Positions 1-8,724 of a stretch of 59,738 bases of DNA are shown piece after piece. Source of the DNA: DSUN01 sp035527715 (GTDB lineage Bacteria; Planctomycetota; PUPC01; DSUN01); NCBI GenBank assembly GCA_035527715.1, contig DATKZY010000037.1:1-59738 (forward strand). The letters run 5' to 3'. A program made the position numbers and the translations under genes. Every line of letters starts with the position of its first letter. Position 1 is the first letter of the stretch. A model generated the notes under the pieces. That model was not told the origin of the DNA and searched no databases. It worked only from the letters and a program-made list of their open reading frames with translations.

Positions 1-1
1 C

Positions 2-2725
2 GGCTACGACGACCTCACCTTCTTATCACTGACCACCGCAGGTGGCTCCGTCACGCTCAACTCAAACAACAGCAACATCGAACTCGGCGGCATCAACGGG
101 ACTGAGAACCTCGTGCTCGATGCCGGCATCGCCGGCGGCACGACCACCGTCACCGGCAATGTCGTCGGCCTCGGCACTGGCACCGGCGCCGCCCTCACGG
201 TGCAGGCCGGCGTTACGGGCCTTGTCCGCTTCCAGGGCCCGGTCGCTGCCAGCTCCGGCTTCTCCGCCGCGGCGGGTACCAGCCTGCGCTTCGACCAGGA
301 CGTCACCCTGGCGGACGGCACCGCGGCAACGAATCTCGCCGGCAACGTGCAGTTCGACGGCCTCATCTTCAGCGGCTTTGATGGTCTCATCCTCAACGCC
401 GTCACCCTCTCCGGCGGCCCGGTCACCCTCGACTCCAACGGCAGCGCCATCCAGATTGCCACGCTGACGGGCGCTCAGAACCTCATCCTCGGCGCCGGCA
501 TCGGCGTCGGCACGACCACCTTCACGGGTACGGTCACCAACCTGGGCACGGGCAACGGCGCCGCCCTCACGATCGAGAATGGCGTCACCGGCCTCGTCTA
601 CTTCCAGAACACCGTCGGCGGCAACTCGGGCCTGGTGGCCGATGCCGCCACCAGCAACGTCCGCTTCGACCAGGATGTGGCCCTCGCTAGCGGCGACACG
701 GGCACCAACCTGCCCGGCGCGGTGCAGCTCGATGGCCTGACCTTCAGTTGCTTTGACGGCCTGACCATGGGCACGGTCACGCTCTCGACGGCTCAGGTGA
801 CCCTCAATTCCAACGGCGGCAACGTCCTGCTCGGCCCCGTGGACGGGGGCCAGACGTTCGTTGTGAACTCGGGCGCGGGCACCACGACGTTCAGCGCCCC
901 AGTCGGCGCGGGCACGCCGCTCTCCGGTCTCTGGACAGACGCCGGCGGCACGACCCAGATCAACGGCGGCTCGGTGGCGACGACCCTATACCAGACATAC
1001 GGCGACCCCGTGACTCTCGATGCGGCGGGTAACACCACCACGCTCACCAACCTGGGGGCGGTCTTGCCTGGCATCGCTTTCGGCTCGACGCTTGGCAGCG
1101 CCAATGATGGCGTAGAAGCCCTCGTAATCAACGACCTCGGGGTCACCGCGTTCGGCGGCGTCGTGGGTGCTCCAGGCCAGAGCCTCGCCTCGCTCACCAC
1201 TGGCGCGGGAATGCCCGGCACCCTCCTGGGCGGCGTGGGGGTGACCACCGTTGGCACGCAGACGTACAACAGCCCCGTGTTCCTTGGCGTCAGCAACGCG
1301 CTGACCGGCGGCAGCGTCCTCTTCAACAGCAGCCTCGACGGTTGGTCTGCTGGCCTGGACCTCGCCGTCACGATCACCAGCGTACCCGCCGAACTGACGC
1401 GGTTCAGCAACGTCGGCACGACGACCACGCTCCGCAACCTCACCGTCAACACCGTCGGCAACATCGAACTGAACTCCACCATCTGGACGACCGGCAACAT
1501 CGCCCTCGGCTCCGCCCTGACGACGACCCCCGAGGTGGCCACGATCTACAAGGCGACAGCGGGCAACGTGGACATCGCGACGAACGGCGGGAACTTCGAC
1601 GCCGGCGCCCTCCACAAGATCACCGTGGTCAACGGCAGCCTGATCATCAACACGGGGGCCGGCACCATGACCCTCAACGACGCCGTTGCCTGGAACAACA
1701 TCACCCTCACAGGGGCCACGATCAACTTCGTCCAGCGCGCCCCGTCGAACATCCTCACGTCGGACGGCTTGCTCGAGGGCGACTGGGGCGTGGACTTCGT
1801 GGCGGCCACGGGGGTGCTTGATCTGAACGCGACGACGGTGCAGTTGCTCAACGCGGCCGCGTCGGACAGGGTGTTGTTCGGCTCCTTTGCGTCGCCCGAC
1901 GGGCCGACTCTCGCCCACATCACGAGCCTGCCGGGCGGCGACTGGTGGGTTCACACGCCCGCTCGTCCGCTCACGCTCACGACGGGCACCGGCACCTACC
2001 CCGCGGGCACTTTGCTCGACGAGCGGCCCAACGGCTGGGCGCCGCGCAACGTGGCCGAGGCCCTGGCCACGGCCATCCCGGGCGAGCCGCCCGCCCGTCC
2101 CGTCACGCAACAGGTCGTGCTCAGCCCCGCCCTGCGCGAGCTCCTCGAGCAGCTCGGCATCTTCGCCCGCGACCTCACCGCCATCGAGCAGAACCTGCTC
2201 GCCGTGGGCATGCCCGTGGCCTACGACGACATGGTGAAGACCGACGAGCCGCAGCACAGCGACTACACGGTCGCCGCCGCACGCCTGCCCGACGACCTGG
2301 TGCAGGAGACCGTGGGCACCTATCGCCGCGTGTTCGAGAAGGAGGGCAAGTACCAGGACACGGAGGCCCGCAGCCTGCTTCAGAAGGCGTTCGACGCCTA
2401 CAAGGCCACGACTACCGAGGTGGACCCCCTGGCCTTCCGGCGCTTCGTCGAGAACACCCCTGAGCAGGCGGCCGCTCTCCAGTTGATGAACGAGTTGCGC
2501 CGCCTGTTCGCCCAGACCGCCAATCTGGGCCTCACCAGTATCCAGATCCGCAACGCCGAGCAGCTTGTTGTGCGGGGCATCACCCCGACCGGGCTGACGC
2601 CGGAGCAACTGGTCCGTGCGATCAAGGGCGGCGCCGCCGAGGGAGTGAAGAAAGCGATGCAAACCCAGGTCCGACGGCTGCCCGACACGCGGCGTCAGGT
2701 CCCGGCAGTGGCCGCCGCGAGATAG
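2..2725 (+). CDS. Filamentous-haemagglutinin-like repeat protein, 3' part only
   Basis: The frame is open from base 2, so the start lies outside the window; about 907 residues are present. The first 700 or so residues are low-complexity Gly/Thr/Asn/Ala beta-rich sequence with repeats of 124-125 residues, each carrying a VTL-(N/D)-SN-G motif and an N-L-(I/V)-L-x-AG-x-G-x-G-TTT motif. This is typical of large secreted beta-helix adhesins. The last 200 or so residues are different: alpha-helical, charged and non-repetitive (from about 2110), with no visible autotransporter beta-barrel. It ends 39 bp before tssA on the same strand. A surface or secreted protein is the best guess. Whether it is functionally linked to the T6SS or merely adjacent cannot be told from the sequence. 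Confidence 0.6.
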   Translation, partial: GYDDLTFLSLTTAGGSVTLNSNNSNIELGGINGTENLVLDAGIAGGTTTVTGNVVGLGTGTGAALTVQAGVTGLVRFQGPVAASSGFSAAAGTSLRFDQDVTLADGTAATNLAGNVQFDGLIFSGFDGLILNAVTLSGGPVTLDSNGSAIQIATLTGAQNLILGAGIGVGTTTFTGTVTNLGTGNGAALTIENGVTGLVYFQNTVGGNSGLVADAATSNVRFDQDVALASGDTGTNLPGAVQLDGLTFSCFDGLTMGTVTLSTAQVTLNSNGGNVLLGPVDGGQTFVVNSGAGTTTFSAPVGAGTPLSGLWTDAGGTTQINGGSVATTLYQTYGDPVTLDAAGNTTTLTNLGAVLPGIAFGSTLGSANDGVEALVINDLGVTAFGGVVGAPGQSLASLTTGAGMPGTLLGGVGVTTVGTQTYNSPVFLGVSNALTGGSVLFNSSLDGWSAGLDLAVTITSVPAELTRFSNVGTTTTLRNLTVNTVGNIELNSTIWTTGNIALGSALTTTPEVATIYKATAGNVDIATNGGNFDAGALHKITVVNGSLIINTGAGTMTLNDAVAWNNITLTGATINFVQRAPSNILTSDGLLEGDWGVDFVAATGVLDLNATTVQLLNAAASDRVLFGSFASPDGPTLAHITSLPGGDWWVHTPARPLTLTTGTGTYPAGTLLDERPNGWAPRNVAEALATAIPGEPPARPVTQQVVLSPALRELLEQLGIFARDLTAIEQNLLAVGMPVAYDDMVKTDEPQHSDYTVAAARLPDDLVQETVGTYRRVFEKEGKYQDTEARSLLQKAFDAYKATTTEVDPLAFRRFVENTPEQAAALQLMNELRRLFAQTANLGLTSIQIRNAEQLVVRGITPTGLTPEQLVRAIKGGAAEGVKKAMQTQVRRLPDTRRQVPAVAAAR
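50..796 (+). repeat. Two in-frame repeats of 372 and 375 bp in the adhesin-like gene
   Basis: Unit 1 runs 50-421 and unit 2 runs 422-796, anchored on the codons for VTL-N/D-SN. A third, degenerate unit begins at 797. The units are clearly related at protein level but diverged at DNA level, so this is an old duplication rather than a recent tandem array. Confidence 0.65.
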
Positions 2726-2764
2726 AGGGCACGCAACGCCTGCGGCGAGAAAGGGCAGGGCGCT

Positions 2765-3823
2765 ATGGCGATCCTTGACGTAGAGAAATTTGTCACCGAG
2801 CTTTCCCCGGAGGCCCCCTGCGGAGAGGACCTGACCTACGACCCTGCGTACCTGGAACTCGAGCGCCTGGCGCAGCGGACACCCGAGCGCCAGGTCGGCG
2901 ACGCCATCATCCCCGCCGAAGAGCCCAACTGGCGCCAGGTGGCCGACGCGGCTGTCGAGCTCCTCGGCCGCACCAAGGACCTCCGCATCATCATCCACGC
3001 CACCTTGGCCGCGCTCAAGCTCGAAGGGCTGAACGGCCTGAGCGACGGCCTCGCCGTCCTCCGGGGCTTTGTGGAACGCTACTGGGAAACGGTCCATCCC
3101 CAACTGGACCCTGAGGATCCTGACCCCCTCGAGCGCATAAACATCATCGCCGCGCTCATTGACGCCCAGACGTTCATCCGCGGCGCTCGCGAGACGCCGC
3201 TCTGTGGCTCGCCCCAGCTTGGGCGGTTCAGCCTCAGGGACATCATGCTGGCGCGCGGGGAGCCCGGTGTCCTGCGCGACCGGGGTACCCCTCCCGCGGA
3301 CCCGGCGCAGATCGACGCCGCCTTCAAGGACACGCCGACCGATGTCCTCCAGGCCAATGCCCAGGCCGTTGCGGCGGCCGTCGCCCAGGTCCAGGCTATG
3401 GACGACTTCCTCACCGAGACGATCGGCGCCAACCAGACACGCGACCTGACGCCATTCCGCGCCATCCTGGAGCGCATGGGCAAGGAGCTTCAAGGGGCGC
3501 TTGCCCAGCGTGGCATCGGAGCGCCGGCTCCGGCCACCGAGGCCGCCGGCGAGGCCGCGGCCGGCCAGCAGCAGGCCGCCGGCCCCTCGGGTCCCGCGCT
3601 CTCCGGCGACATCCGCTCGCCCCAGGAGGTGTTGCTGGCCATGGACAAGATCTGCCGCTACTACGAGTTCCACGAGCCATCGAGCCCCGTGCCGCTGCTG
3701 GTGCGGGGAGCGCAGCGCCTCGTCTCCAAGAGCTTCACCGAGATCATCCAGGTCCTCACACCGGACGCCATTCATCAGATTGAGTCGATCTGTGGCCTTG
3801 ACAGCGGGAGCGAGGCTGGGTAG
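2765..3823 (+). CDS. tssA: T6SS protein TssA (ImpA N-terminal family)
   Basis: Encodes 352 aa. The N-terminal ImpA domain (about residues 8-135) has the typical S-P-(E/D)-A-PCGEDL-x-YDP opening and an RDLR-like KDLRI stretch. A Pro/Ala/Gln-rich linker (about 245-280) leads to the C-terminal motif with EPSSPVPLLV near residue 300, the hallmark of the short TssA class. TssA is a cytoplasmic cap that contacts the baseplate and primes TssBC sheath polymerisation. It starts the core operon tssA-tssB-tssC-hcp-hcp-tagJ-tssE. The ATG follows a purine-rich stretch (gaaagggcaggg). A strong promoter for tssB lies inside its 3' end. Confidence 0.93.
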   Translation: MAILDVEKFVTELSPEAPCGEDLTYDPAYLELERLAQRTPERQVGDAIIPAEEPNWRQVADAAVELLGRTKDLRIIIHATLAALKLEGLNGLSDGLAVLRGFVERYWETVHPQLDPEDPDPLERINIIAALIDAQTFIRGARETPLCGSPQLGRFSLRDIMLARGEPGVLRDRGTPPADPAQIDAAFKDTPTDVLQANAQAVAAAVAQVQAMDDFLTETIGANQTRDLTPFRAILERMGKELQGALAQRGIGAPAPATEAAGEAAAGQQQAAGPSGPALSGDIRSPQEVLLAMDKICRYYEFHEPSSPVPLLVRGAQRLVSKSFTEIIQVLTPDAIHQIESICGLDSGSEAG

Positions 3824-3826
3824 AAT
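3798..3826 (+). promoter_or_regulatory. Sigma70-type promoter for tssB onward
   Basis: TTGACA at 3798-3803, a 17-nt spacer, then TAGAAT at 3821-3826, overlapping the tssA stop region. It matches the classical consensus at 11 of 12 positions. Predicted transcription start is near 3833, leaving a leader of about 70 nt before tssB. Confidence 0.6.
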
Positions 3827-3904
3827 CACTGTGCGCGCGTGCGCGGAGGAGGATGCAACGGTAACCACGCCGCCCGCGGCGGCACTTTTGGGAAAGGGGG
3901 TTTC

Positions 3905-4423
3905 ATGGCCAGACGTGAGAGTGCGCAGAAGTTCATCCAACGGAACCGAGCCCCACGGGTGCAGATCGAGTACGACGTGGAGGTCTACGGCTCGGAAAAG
4001 AAGATCAACCTCCCATTCGTCATGGGCGTGATGGCCGACCTCTCGGGCAAGCCGGCAGAGCCGCTCCCTGCTGTGGCCGACCGCAAGTACCTCGAGATTG
4101 ACGTGGACAACTTCGACGAGCGCATGAAGGCCACCAAGCCCCGCGTCGCCTTCCGCGTGCCCAACACCCTCACGGGCGAGGGCGAGCTCAACGTGGACCT
4201 CACGTTCGAGAGCATGGACGACTTCTCCCCCGCCGCAGTCGCGCGCAAGGTGGACGCCTTGAACAAGCTGCTCACCGCACGCACCCAACTGGCGAACCTG
4301 CTGTCGTACATGGACGGAAAACGCGGTGCCGAGGACCTGGTGGCCAAGCTGCTCAATGATCCGGCGCTGCTTCAGGCTCTGTCGTCCGCCCCCAAGTCCC
4401 AGGGCGAAAAGCAGGAGGAGTAA
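3905..4423 (+). CDS. tssB: T6SS sheath small subunit TssB (VipA)
   Basis: Encodes 172 aa, the usual TssB length. TssB pairs with TssC to form the contractile cytoplasmic sheath around the Hcp tube. The protein opens with an SxQKFIxRNRxPRV-type motif and contains LPFVMGVMADLSG and a VDNFDER-like block, all classical for VipA/ImpB. The chosen ATG at 3905 begins MARRESAQKF and is preceded by a G-rich ribosome-binding stretch (gggaaaggggg). An upstream in-frame extension to 3839 is possible but lacks family similarity. tssC follows after 3 bp. Confidence 0.96.
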   Translation: MARRESAQKFIQRNRAPRVQIEYDVEVYGSEKKINLPFVMGVMADLSGKPAEPLPAVADRKYLEIDVDNFDERMKATKPRVAFRVPNTLTGEGELNVDLTFESMDDFSPAAVARKVDALNKLLTARTQLANLLSYMDGKRGAEDLVAKLLNDPALLQALSSAPKSQGEKQEE

Positions 4424-4426
4424 CCC

Positions 4427-5923
4427 GTGGCCGACCCGAATCAGGAAGCAAAAGCCCAAGCGGCACCACAAGCAGTCGAGGTCAATGAGTTCGAGGCCCT
4501 GCTGCAGAAGGAGTTCCGCCCCAAGACCGACCATGCCCGCGAGGCCGTCGCCCAAGCTGTCCGCACCCTCGCGTCCCAGGCCCTCGAGGCTACGCAGCTC
4601 GTCTCCGAAGACGCCGTGAGGTCCATCGAAGCCATGATCGCCGAGCTCGACCACAAGCTTGGCGAGCAGGTGAACCTCATCCTCCACAACGAGGATTTCC
4701 GCACCCTGGAGGGCACCTGGCGTGGCCTGCATCATCTGGTCACCAACACGGAAACCGACGTCACCCTCAAGATCCGGGTCATGAACGTCTCCAAGAAGGA
4801 TGTCGCCCGGACCCTCAAGCGCTACAAGGGCACCGCCTGGGACCAAAGCCCCCTGTTCAAGAAGCTCTACGAGGACGAGTACGGCACACCCGGCGGCGAG
4901 CCCTACGGCTGCCTGATCGGCGACTACCAGTTCAACCACACGCCGCCCGACGTCGAGATCCTCCAGGGCTTGGCCCAGATCGCCGCGTCGGCCCACAGCC
5001 CGTTCATCGCCGGCGTCGACCCCACCGTGATGGGCATGGAGACCTGGCAGCAGCTCGGCGACCCGCGCGACCTCACCAAGATCTTCCAGTCTGCCGAGTA
5101 CGCCCCCTGGCGCTCCCTGCGCGACTCCGAGGACGCCCGCTATCTCGGCCTGTGCATGCCGCGCTACCTCGCCCGCCTGCCCTATGGCGCCAAGACCAGC
5201 CCTGTGGACGAGTTCGACTTCGAGGAGGACACCGAGGGCGCCGACCACAGCAAGTACTGCTGGTCCAACGCCGCCTTTGCCATGGCCGTGAACATCAACC
5301 GCGCGTTCAAGCTCTACGGCTGGTGCTCGCGCATCCGGGGCACCGAGAGCGGCGGCATGGTCGAGGGGCTGCCCTGCCACACCTTCCCGACCGACGACGG
5401 CGGGGTGGACATGAAGTGCCCCACCGAAATCGCCATCACCGACCGCCGCGAGAAGGAGCTGGCCGACAACGGCTTCATCCCCCTCTCGCACTACAAGAAC
5501 ACCGACTACGCGGTGTTCTTCGGCGCCCAGTCCCTCAACAAGCCCACGGAATACGAGGACTCGGACGCGACGGCCAACGCGCGCCTGAGCGCCCGGCTGC
5601 CCTACCTCTTCGCCGCCTCGCGCTTCGCGCACTACCTGAAGTGCATCGTGCGCGACAAGATCGGCTCCTTCAAGGAGCGGGCCGACATGGAAACCTGGCT
5701 CAACAACTGGATCACGCAGTACGTGACCACCGATCCCGGCGCCAGCGAGGAGGTGAAGGCCAGGTATCCTCTGGCGGCGGCCGAGGTGGTGGTGGCCGAG
5801 GTCGAGGGCGACCCGGGCTACTACAGCGCGAAGTTCTTCCTGCGGCCCCACTACCAGCTTGAGGGCCTCACGGCCTCGTTGCGGCTGGTCTCGAAGCTCC
5901 CGTCGAAGAAAGGAGGTGCGTAG
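4427..5923 (+). CDS. tssC: T6SS sheath large subunit TssC (VipB)
   Basis: Encodes 498 aa with a GTG start 3 bp after the tssB stop and a good GGAGG ribosome-binding site at the end of tssB. It has the family hallmarks: a LEGTWRGLHHLV motif near residue 100, the conserved block containing SPF-I-AGVDP, and the C-terminal FFLRPHYQLEG motif that packs in the sheath wall. Length matches canonical TssC (about 490-500 aa). It forms the outer contractile sheath with TssB and is a substrate for recycling by the ClpV ATPase at 14965-17724. Confidence 0.96.
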   Translation: MADPNQEAKAQAAPQAVEVNEFEALLQKEFRPKTDHAREAVAQAVRTLASQALEATQLVSEDAVRSIEAMIAELDHKLGEQVNLILHNEDFRTLEGTWRGLHHLVTNTETDVTLKIRVMNVSKKDVARTLKRYKGTAWDQSPLFKKLYEDEYGTPGGEPYGCLIGDYQFNHTPPDVEILQGLAQIAASAHSPFIAGVDPTVMGMETWQQLGDPRDLTKIFQSAEYAPWRSLRDSEDARYLGLCMPRYLARLPYGAKTSPVDEFDFEEDTEGADHSKYCWSNAAFAMAVNINRAFKLYGWCSRIRGTESGGMVEGLPCHTFPTDDGGVDMKCPTEIAITDRREKELADNGFIPLSHYKNTDYAVFFGAQSLNKPTEYEDSDATANARLSARLPYLFAASRFAHYLKCIVRDKIGSFKERADMETWLNNWITQYVTTDPGASEEVKARYPLAAAEVVVAEVEGDPGYYSAKFFLRPHYQLEGLTASLRLVSKLPSKKGGA

Positions 5924-6017
5924 GAACCCCGCCAGCCGACCCGCGTGGTGTGGCGGCTGTCGCTTGCAGGTCCGGGGCCGCGTCGGGTGGCCCGCGCAGC
6001 GGGAGGAATGGTCCGCG

Positions 6018-6045
6018 GCCGTGACGTCTTCCTCGGCCTCACGGC
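6018..6045 (+). other. Inverted repeat between tssC and the first hcp
   Basis: Perfect 7-bp arms GCCGTGA (6018-6024) and TCACGGC (6039-6045) with a 14-nt loop, lying in the 146-bp gap. There is no T-run after it, so a full intrinsic terminator is unlikely. It could set 5' mRNA stability or partial read-through for hcp, which is usually expressed at much higher level than the sheath genes. Role is inferred. Confidence 0.3.
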
Positions 6046-6069
6046 GGCTCTTTGGCAGGAGTGTCCCCA

Positions 6070-6567
6070 ATGGCTTTTGACTGTTTCCTCAAAATTGATG
6101 GCGTTCCATCAGAGTGCACCGACGACAAGCACAAGGAGTGGATCGAGATCCTGTCGTACAGCCACGGCGTCTCGCAGGCCTCGTCGGGGTCACCGAGTTC
6201 GGGCGGCGCGCGTTCCGCGGAGCGCTGCGACCACCAGGACTTCTCGATCGTGAAGACCCTTGACAAGGCCTCGCCGAAGCTGAACCTCTTCTGCTGCAAC
6301 GGCACGCACGTCAAGGAGATCAAGCTCGAGTTGTGCCGGGCCACGGGCGACAAGACGAAGTACATGGAATACATCATGAAGGACTGCATCATCTCCTCCG
6401 TCCGGCCCGGCGGCTCGGCCCAGGGTGGCGAAGCCCTGCCCCTTGAGGAGGTCAGCTTCAACTACGGCGAGATCAAGTGGAACTACATTGAGACCGACCA
6501 CCAAACCGGCAAGCCCAAGGGCAGCATATCGACGCTCTGGGACCTCGTGACCAACAAGGGCGGGTAA
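6070..6567 (+). CDS. hcp: T6SS tube protein Hcp (first copy)
   Basis: Encodes 165 aa of the Hcp/T6SS_HCP family, which forms stacked hexameric rings (the inner tube). Seen here are the N-terminal FLKIDGV-P motif, the central H-x-DFSIVKTLDKASPKL block and the C-terminal beta-strand with EVSFNYGEIKW. The ATG at 6070 is preceded by caggag at a good distance; an upstream start at 6052 would add 6 residues. Three cysteines in the middle region (CxxxxCC-like) are not universal in Hcp. A second, diverged Hcp follows at 6775. Confidence 0.93.
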   Translation: MAFDCFLKIDGVPSECTDDKHKEWIEILSYSHGVSQASSGSPSSGGARSAERCDHQDFSIVKTLDKASPKLNLFCCNGTHVKEIKLELCRATGDKTKYMEYIMKDCIISSVRPGGSAQGGEALPLEEVSFNYGEIKWNYIETDHQTGKPKGSISTLWDLVTNKGG

Positions 6568-6737
6568 TCCGCCAGCTCCAGCGGCTTGGTGGCGAGCCAC
6601 GAGCGGGTTGCCGCTGAGAGCATGAAGAGGGTGGACGCTGACCGGGTTCCGGATGCGAGCCGCTGTGGGGGTCCGCCCTGAGCGCTGCGCCTGCGCACCG
6701 TTCGGCCGCGGGGCAAGGCGGCGACCTCGAGGCTCCT

Positions 6738-6753
6738 GGGCGGCCCGCCGCCC
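6738..6753 (+). other. Tight GC hairpin just before second hcp
   Basis: GGGCGGC (6738-6744) and GCCGCCC (6747-6753) are perfect 7-bp arms with a 2-nt loop, ending about 20 nt before the hcp2 ATG at 6775. The ribosome-binding site (aagga) lies just beyond it. The hairpin may hold the leader structured without masking that site. The rest of the 207-bp gap shows nothing recognisable. Confidence 0.3.
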
Positions 6754-6774
6754 CGACTATAAGGACGCAGAGCT

Positions 6775-7281
6775 ATGGGCTTGGACGCCTTCATCAAGTT
6801 TGAGAAAATCCCCGGGGAATCCCGGGACGCCAGGTGCCCGGAATGGATCGAAGTGCTGGCGTTCTCGTGGGGCATGCGCCAGCCCTCGGGGGGCAGCAGC
6901 GCTGGGGGGAAAAGCGAACGGTGCGACTTCGACAACTTCACGTTCAAGAAGAGCCTCGACAGGGCTTCGCCTCTGCTGGCTCGTGCCTGTGCTACAGGGA
7001 AGCCTCAAGGAGGTAAAGGTGGTATGGTCGCACTCCATCTCTTCCGGGCGATCGGGGAGAAGCAGCCGTACTATGGCATCGGGATGGTCAACGTAGTTGT
7101 CACCAGCGTGAAGATGGAGGCCCTGGCCTCTGCGGCCGACTTCTCGCTGCCAGTGGAGACTGTGTCGCTCAGCTTCTCCGCGATCGAGTGGACATACATC
7201 TACACGGACCAGAGGACGGGCAAGCCGGGGGGCACCGTCGATGTGATGTGGGACCTGGCCGCGAACAAGCTGACCAGCTAG
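6775..7281 (+). CDS. hcp: T6SS tube protein Hcp (second copy)
   Basis: Encodes 168 aa. Same family as the preceding Hcp: it begins MGLDAFIKFEKIPGES, with the conserved CDFDNFTFKKSLDRASPLL block and the C-terminal VSLSFSAIEWTYI strand. The two copies share the fold signature but differ at many positions, so they are unlikely to be a recent duplication. Different Hcps can build tubes with different internal cargo specificity; that use is inferred. The ATG has an aaggacgcag ribosome-binding region. Confidence 0.93.
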   Translation: MGLDAFIKFEKIPGESRDARCPEWIEVLAFSWGMRQPSGGSSAGGKSERCDFDNFTFKKSLDRASPLLARACATGKPQGGKGGMVALHLFRAIGEKQPYYGIGMVNVVVTSVKMEALASAADFSLPVETVSLSFSAIEWTYIYTDQRTGKPGGTVDVMWDLAANKLTS

Positions 7282-7311
7282 CCGCCGCGCTTCGGCGGGC
7301 CCGCAAGCGGG
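7282..7311 (+). other. Two tandem hairpins after second hcp
   Basis: CCGCCG/CGGCGG (7282-7287 and 7293-7298, 5-nt loop) is followed at once by CCCGC/GCGGG (7300-7304 and 7307-7311, AA loop). They start directly after the stop codon. Without a T-tract they are more likely 3' mRNA-stabilising or attenuating structures limiting read-through into tagJ than a full terminator. Confidence 0.35.
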
Positions 7312-7376
7312 AGCTCAGCTTGCCAGGCGGCGCCACGCTGTTCCCGTCCCCAGGCGCTCTATGGGAGACACTGATC

Positions 7377-8243
7377 ATGGCTGAACCCGAGGAACTCGTC
7401 CGCCAGGGCAACTTAGCCGAGGCGGTCCAGCAACTCCAGGATCGCATCCGTAAGAACCCCGCCGACGCCAAGCTGCGCGTCTTTTTTTTCCAGCTCCTGT
7501 GCGTGACGGGCGACTGGGAGCGCGCCATGACCCAGCTCAACGTGGCCGGCGAGATGGACGCTGCGCACATGAACATGGCGCTCATCTACCGTCCCGTGCT
7601 CAACTGCGAGGCGCTGCGGGCCGGCGTGTTCGCCGGCGCGCGCACCCCCCACGTCTTCGGCGAGCCCGAGGAGTGGGTGGGGTGGATGGTCCAGGCCAAC
7701 CAGATGGTGGGGCAGGGGCATGCCGCCGCCTCCCAGGAGTTGCGCGCCAAGGCCCTCGAGGCGGCTCCCGCCACCCCCGGCACGGTGAACGGAAAGCCCT
7801 TCGAGTGGATCATGGACAACGATCCCCGCCTCGGCCCCATCCTCGAGGCGTTCATCGACGGCCGCTACTTCTGGGTCCCCCTCCACCGCATCCGTCGCAT
7901 GTCCACCGAGAAGCCGACCGACCTCCGCGACGCCGTGTGGCTCCCCGCCCAGTTCGTGTGGGCCAACGGCGGCTCCGCCGTCGGCTTCATCCCCTCCCGC
8001 TACCCCGGCTCCGAGAAGTCCGACGACTCCGCCATCCGCCTCGCCCGCCGAACCGACTGGGTGGAGGGCGAGGCCGGCCTCTTCCTCGGCCTTGGCCAGC
8101 GCATGTTCGCCACCGAGGCGAATGACCTTCCGCTCCTGGACACACGCGTCCTCACCCTCGGCGCACAGCCCGAGGGCGAGGAACTCCCCGACCTCGGCGA
8201 GGCGCCGCCCGGCGAGCCGGCGCCAGGGGCCGCGAATGCCTGA
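7377..8243 (+). CDS. tagJ: T6SS accessory protein TagJ (ImpE/SciE family)
   Basis: Encodes 288 aa. The N-terminus has TPR-like repeats (GNLAEAVQQLQDRIRKNPAD, LRVFFFQLLCVTGDWERA), followed by the ImpE core containing NGKPFEWIMDNDPRLGP, RYFWVPLHRI and DLRDAVWLPAQF-W-NGG. ImpE/TagJ proteins bind the TssB N-terminus and modulate ClpV-dependent sheath disassembly. The ATG at 7377 follows atgggagac and begins the recognisable domain; the frame is open further upstream. Its stop overlaps the tssE ATG (ATGCCTGA), so the two are translationally coupled. Confidence 0.9.
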   Translation: MAEPEELVRQGNLAEAVQQLQDRIRKNPADAKLRVFFFQLLCVTGDWERAMTQLNVAGEMDAAHMNMALIYRPVLNCEALRAGVFAGARTPHVFGEPEEWVGWMVQANQMVGQGHAAASQELRAKALEAAPATPGTVNGKPFEWIMDNDPRLGPILEAFIDGRYFWVPLHRIRRMSTEKPTDLRDAVWLPAQFVWANGGSAVGFIPSRYPGSEKSDDSAIRLARRTDWVEGEAGLFLGLGQRMFATEANDLPLLDTRVLTLGAQPEGEELPDLGEAPPGEPAPGAANA

Positions 8244-8724
8244 GTTGATGCCCTTCGAGCGCCTCCTGCCCTGCCTCCTCGACCGCCTGACGGACGAGGA
8301 GCCCGGGCAGGACAAGGAGAGCCGCGACCGGCGGGTCGTCACGCTCCGCCGCTATGTCGAAGGAGTGCGGCGCGACCTGGACTGGCTGCTCAACGCGGTC
8401 GCCCACGCGCCCGACGAGCCCATCGGCCAGTTCGAGGAGGCCGCCCGCTCCGTCCTCAACTACGGCATCCCTAGTCTCTGTGGCATGACTGCCTCCGCCG
8501 TCGAGCCCGCCGAGGTGGCCCAGCGCATCCAGCGGGCCATCCTCGCCTTCGAGCCGCGCATCCTGCGCAGTGGCCTCGCCGTGCGCGTGCTGACGGACCC
8601 GGATTCGATGGAGGGCAACGCCGCCTCGTTCGAGATTGACGGGCGGCTCTGGGCGCGGCCCGCCCCCGAGCCGTTCTACGTCAAGACCCAGGTGGACCTG
8701 GAAACCGGCCATTGGGAACTGTGA
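8236..8724 (+). CDS. tssE: T6SS baseplate protein TssE (gp25-like lysozyme family)
   Basis: Encodes 162 aa of the T4 gp25-like family, a baseplate wedge subunit at which the TssBC sheath starts. Seen are LxRYxEGVRRDLDWLLN, SVLNYGIPSLCG (the conserved NYG-x-P-D-L region), an FEPRIL block and the C-terminal FEIDGRLWA strand. The ATG overlaps the tagJ stop by 8 bp. Its own stop overlaps the next gene's GTG (GTGA). Confidence 0.92.
   Translation: MPELMPFERLLPCLLDRLTDEEPGQDKESRDRRVVTLRRYVEGVRRDLDWLLNAVAHAPDEPIGQFEEAARSVLNYGIPSLCGMTASAVEPAEVAQRIQRAILAFEPRILRSGLAVRVLTDPDSMEGNAASFEIDGRLWARPAPEPFYVKTQVDLETGHWEL

Noticed and set aside
986..6070. Very long antisense open frame (1694 codons) opposite tssA-tssC
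   Set aside because: GC-rich codon bias removes stops from the antisense frame. The product is Gly/Val/Arg/Leu/His-rich with no family motif, while the + strand carries clear TssA, TssB and TssC.
8712..8720. TTG start for the first methyltransferase
   Set aside because: GTG at 8721 overlaps the tssE stop as GTGA, the coupling used elsewhere in this locus; the TTG adds only three residues.
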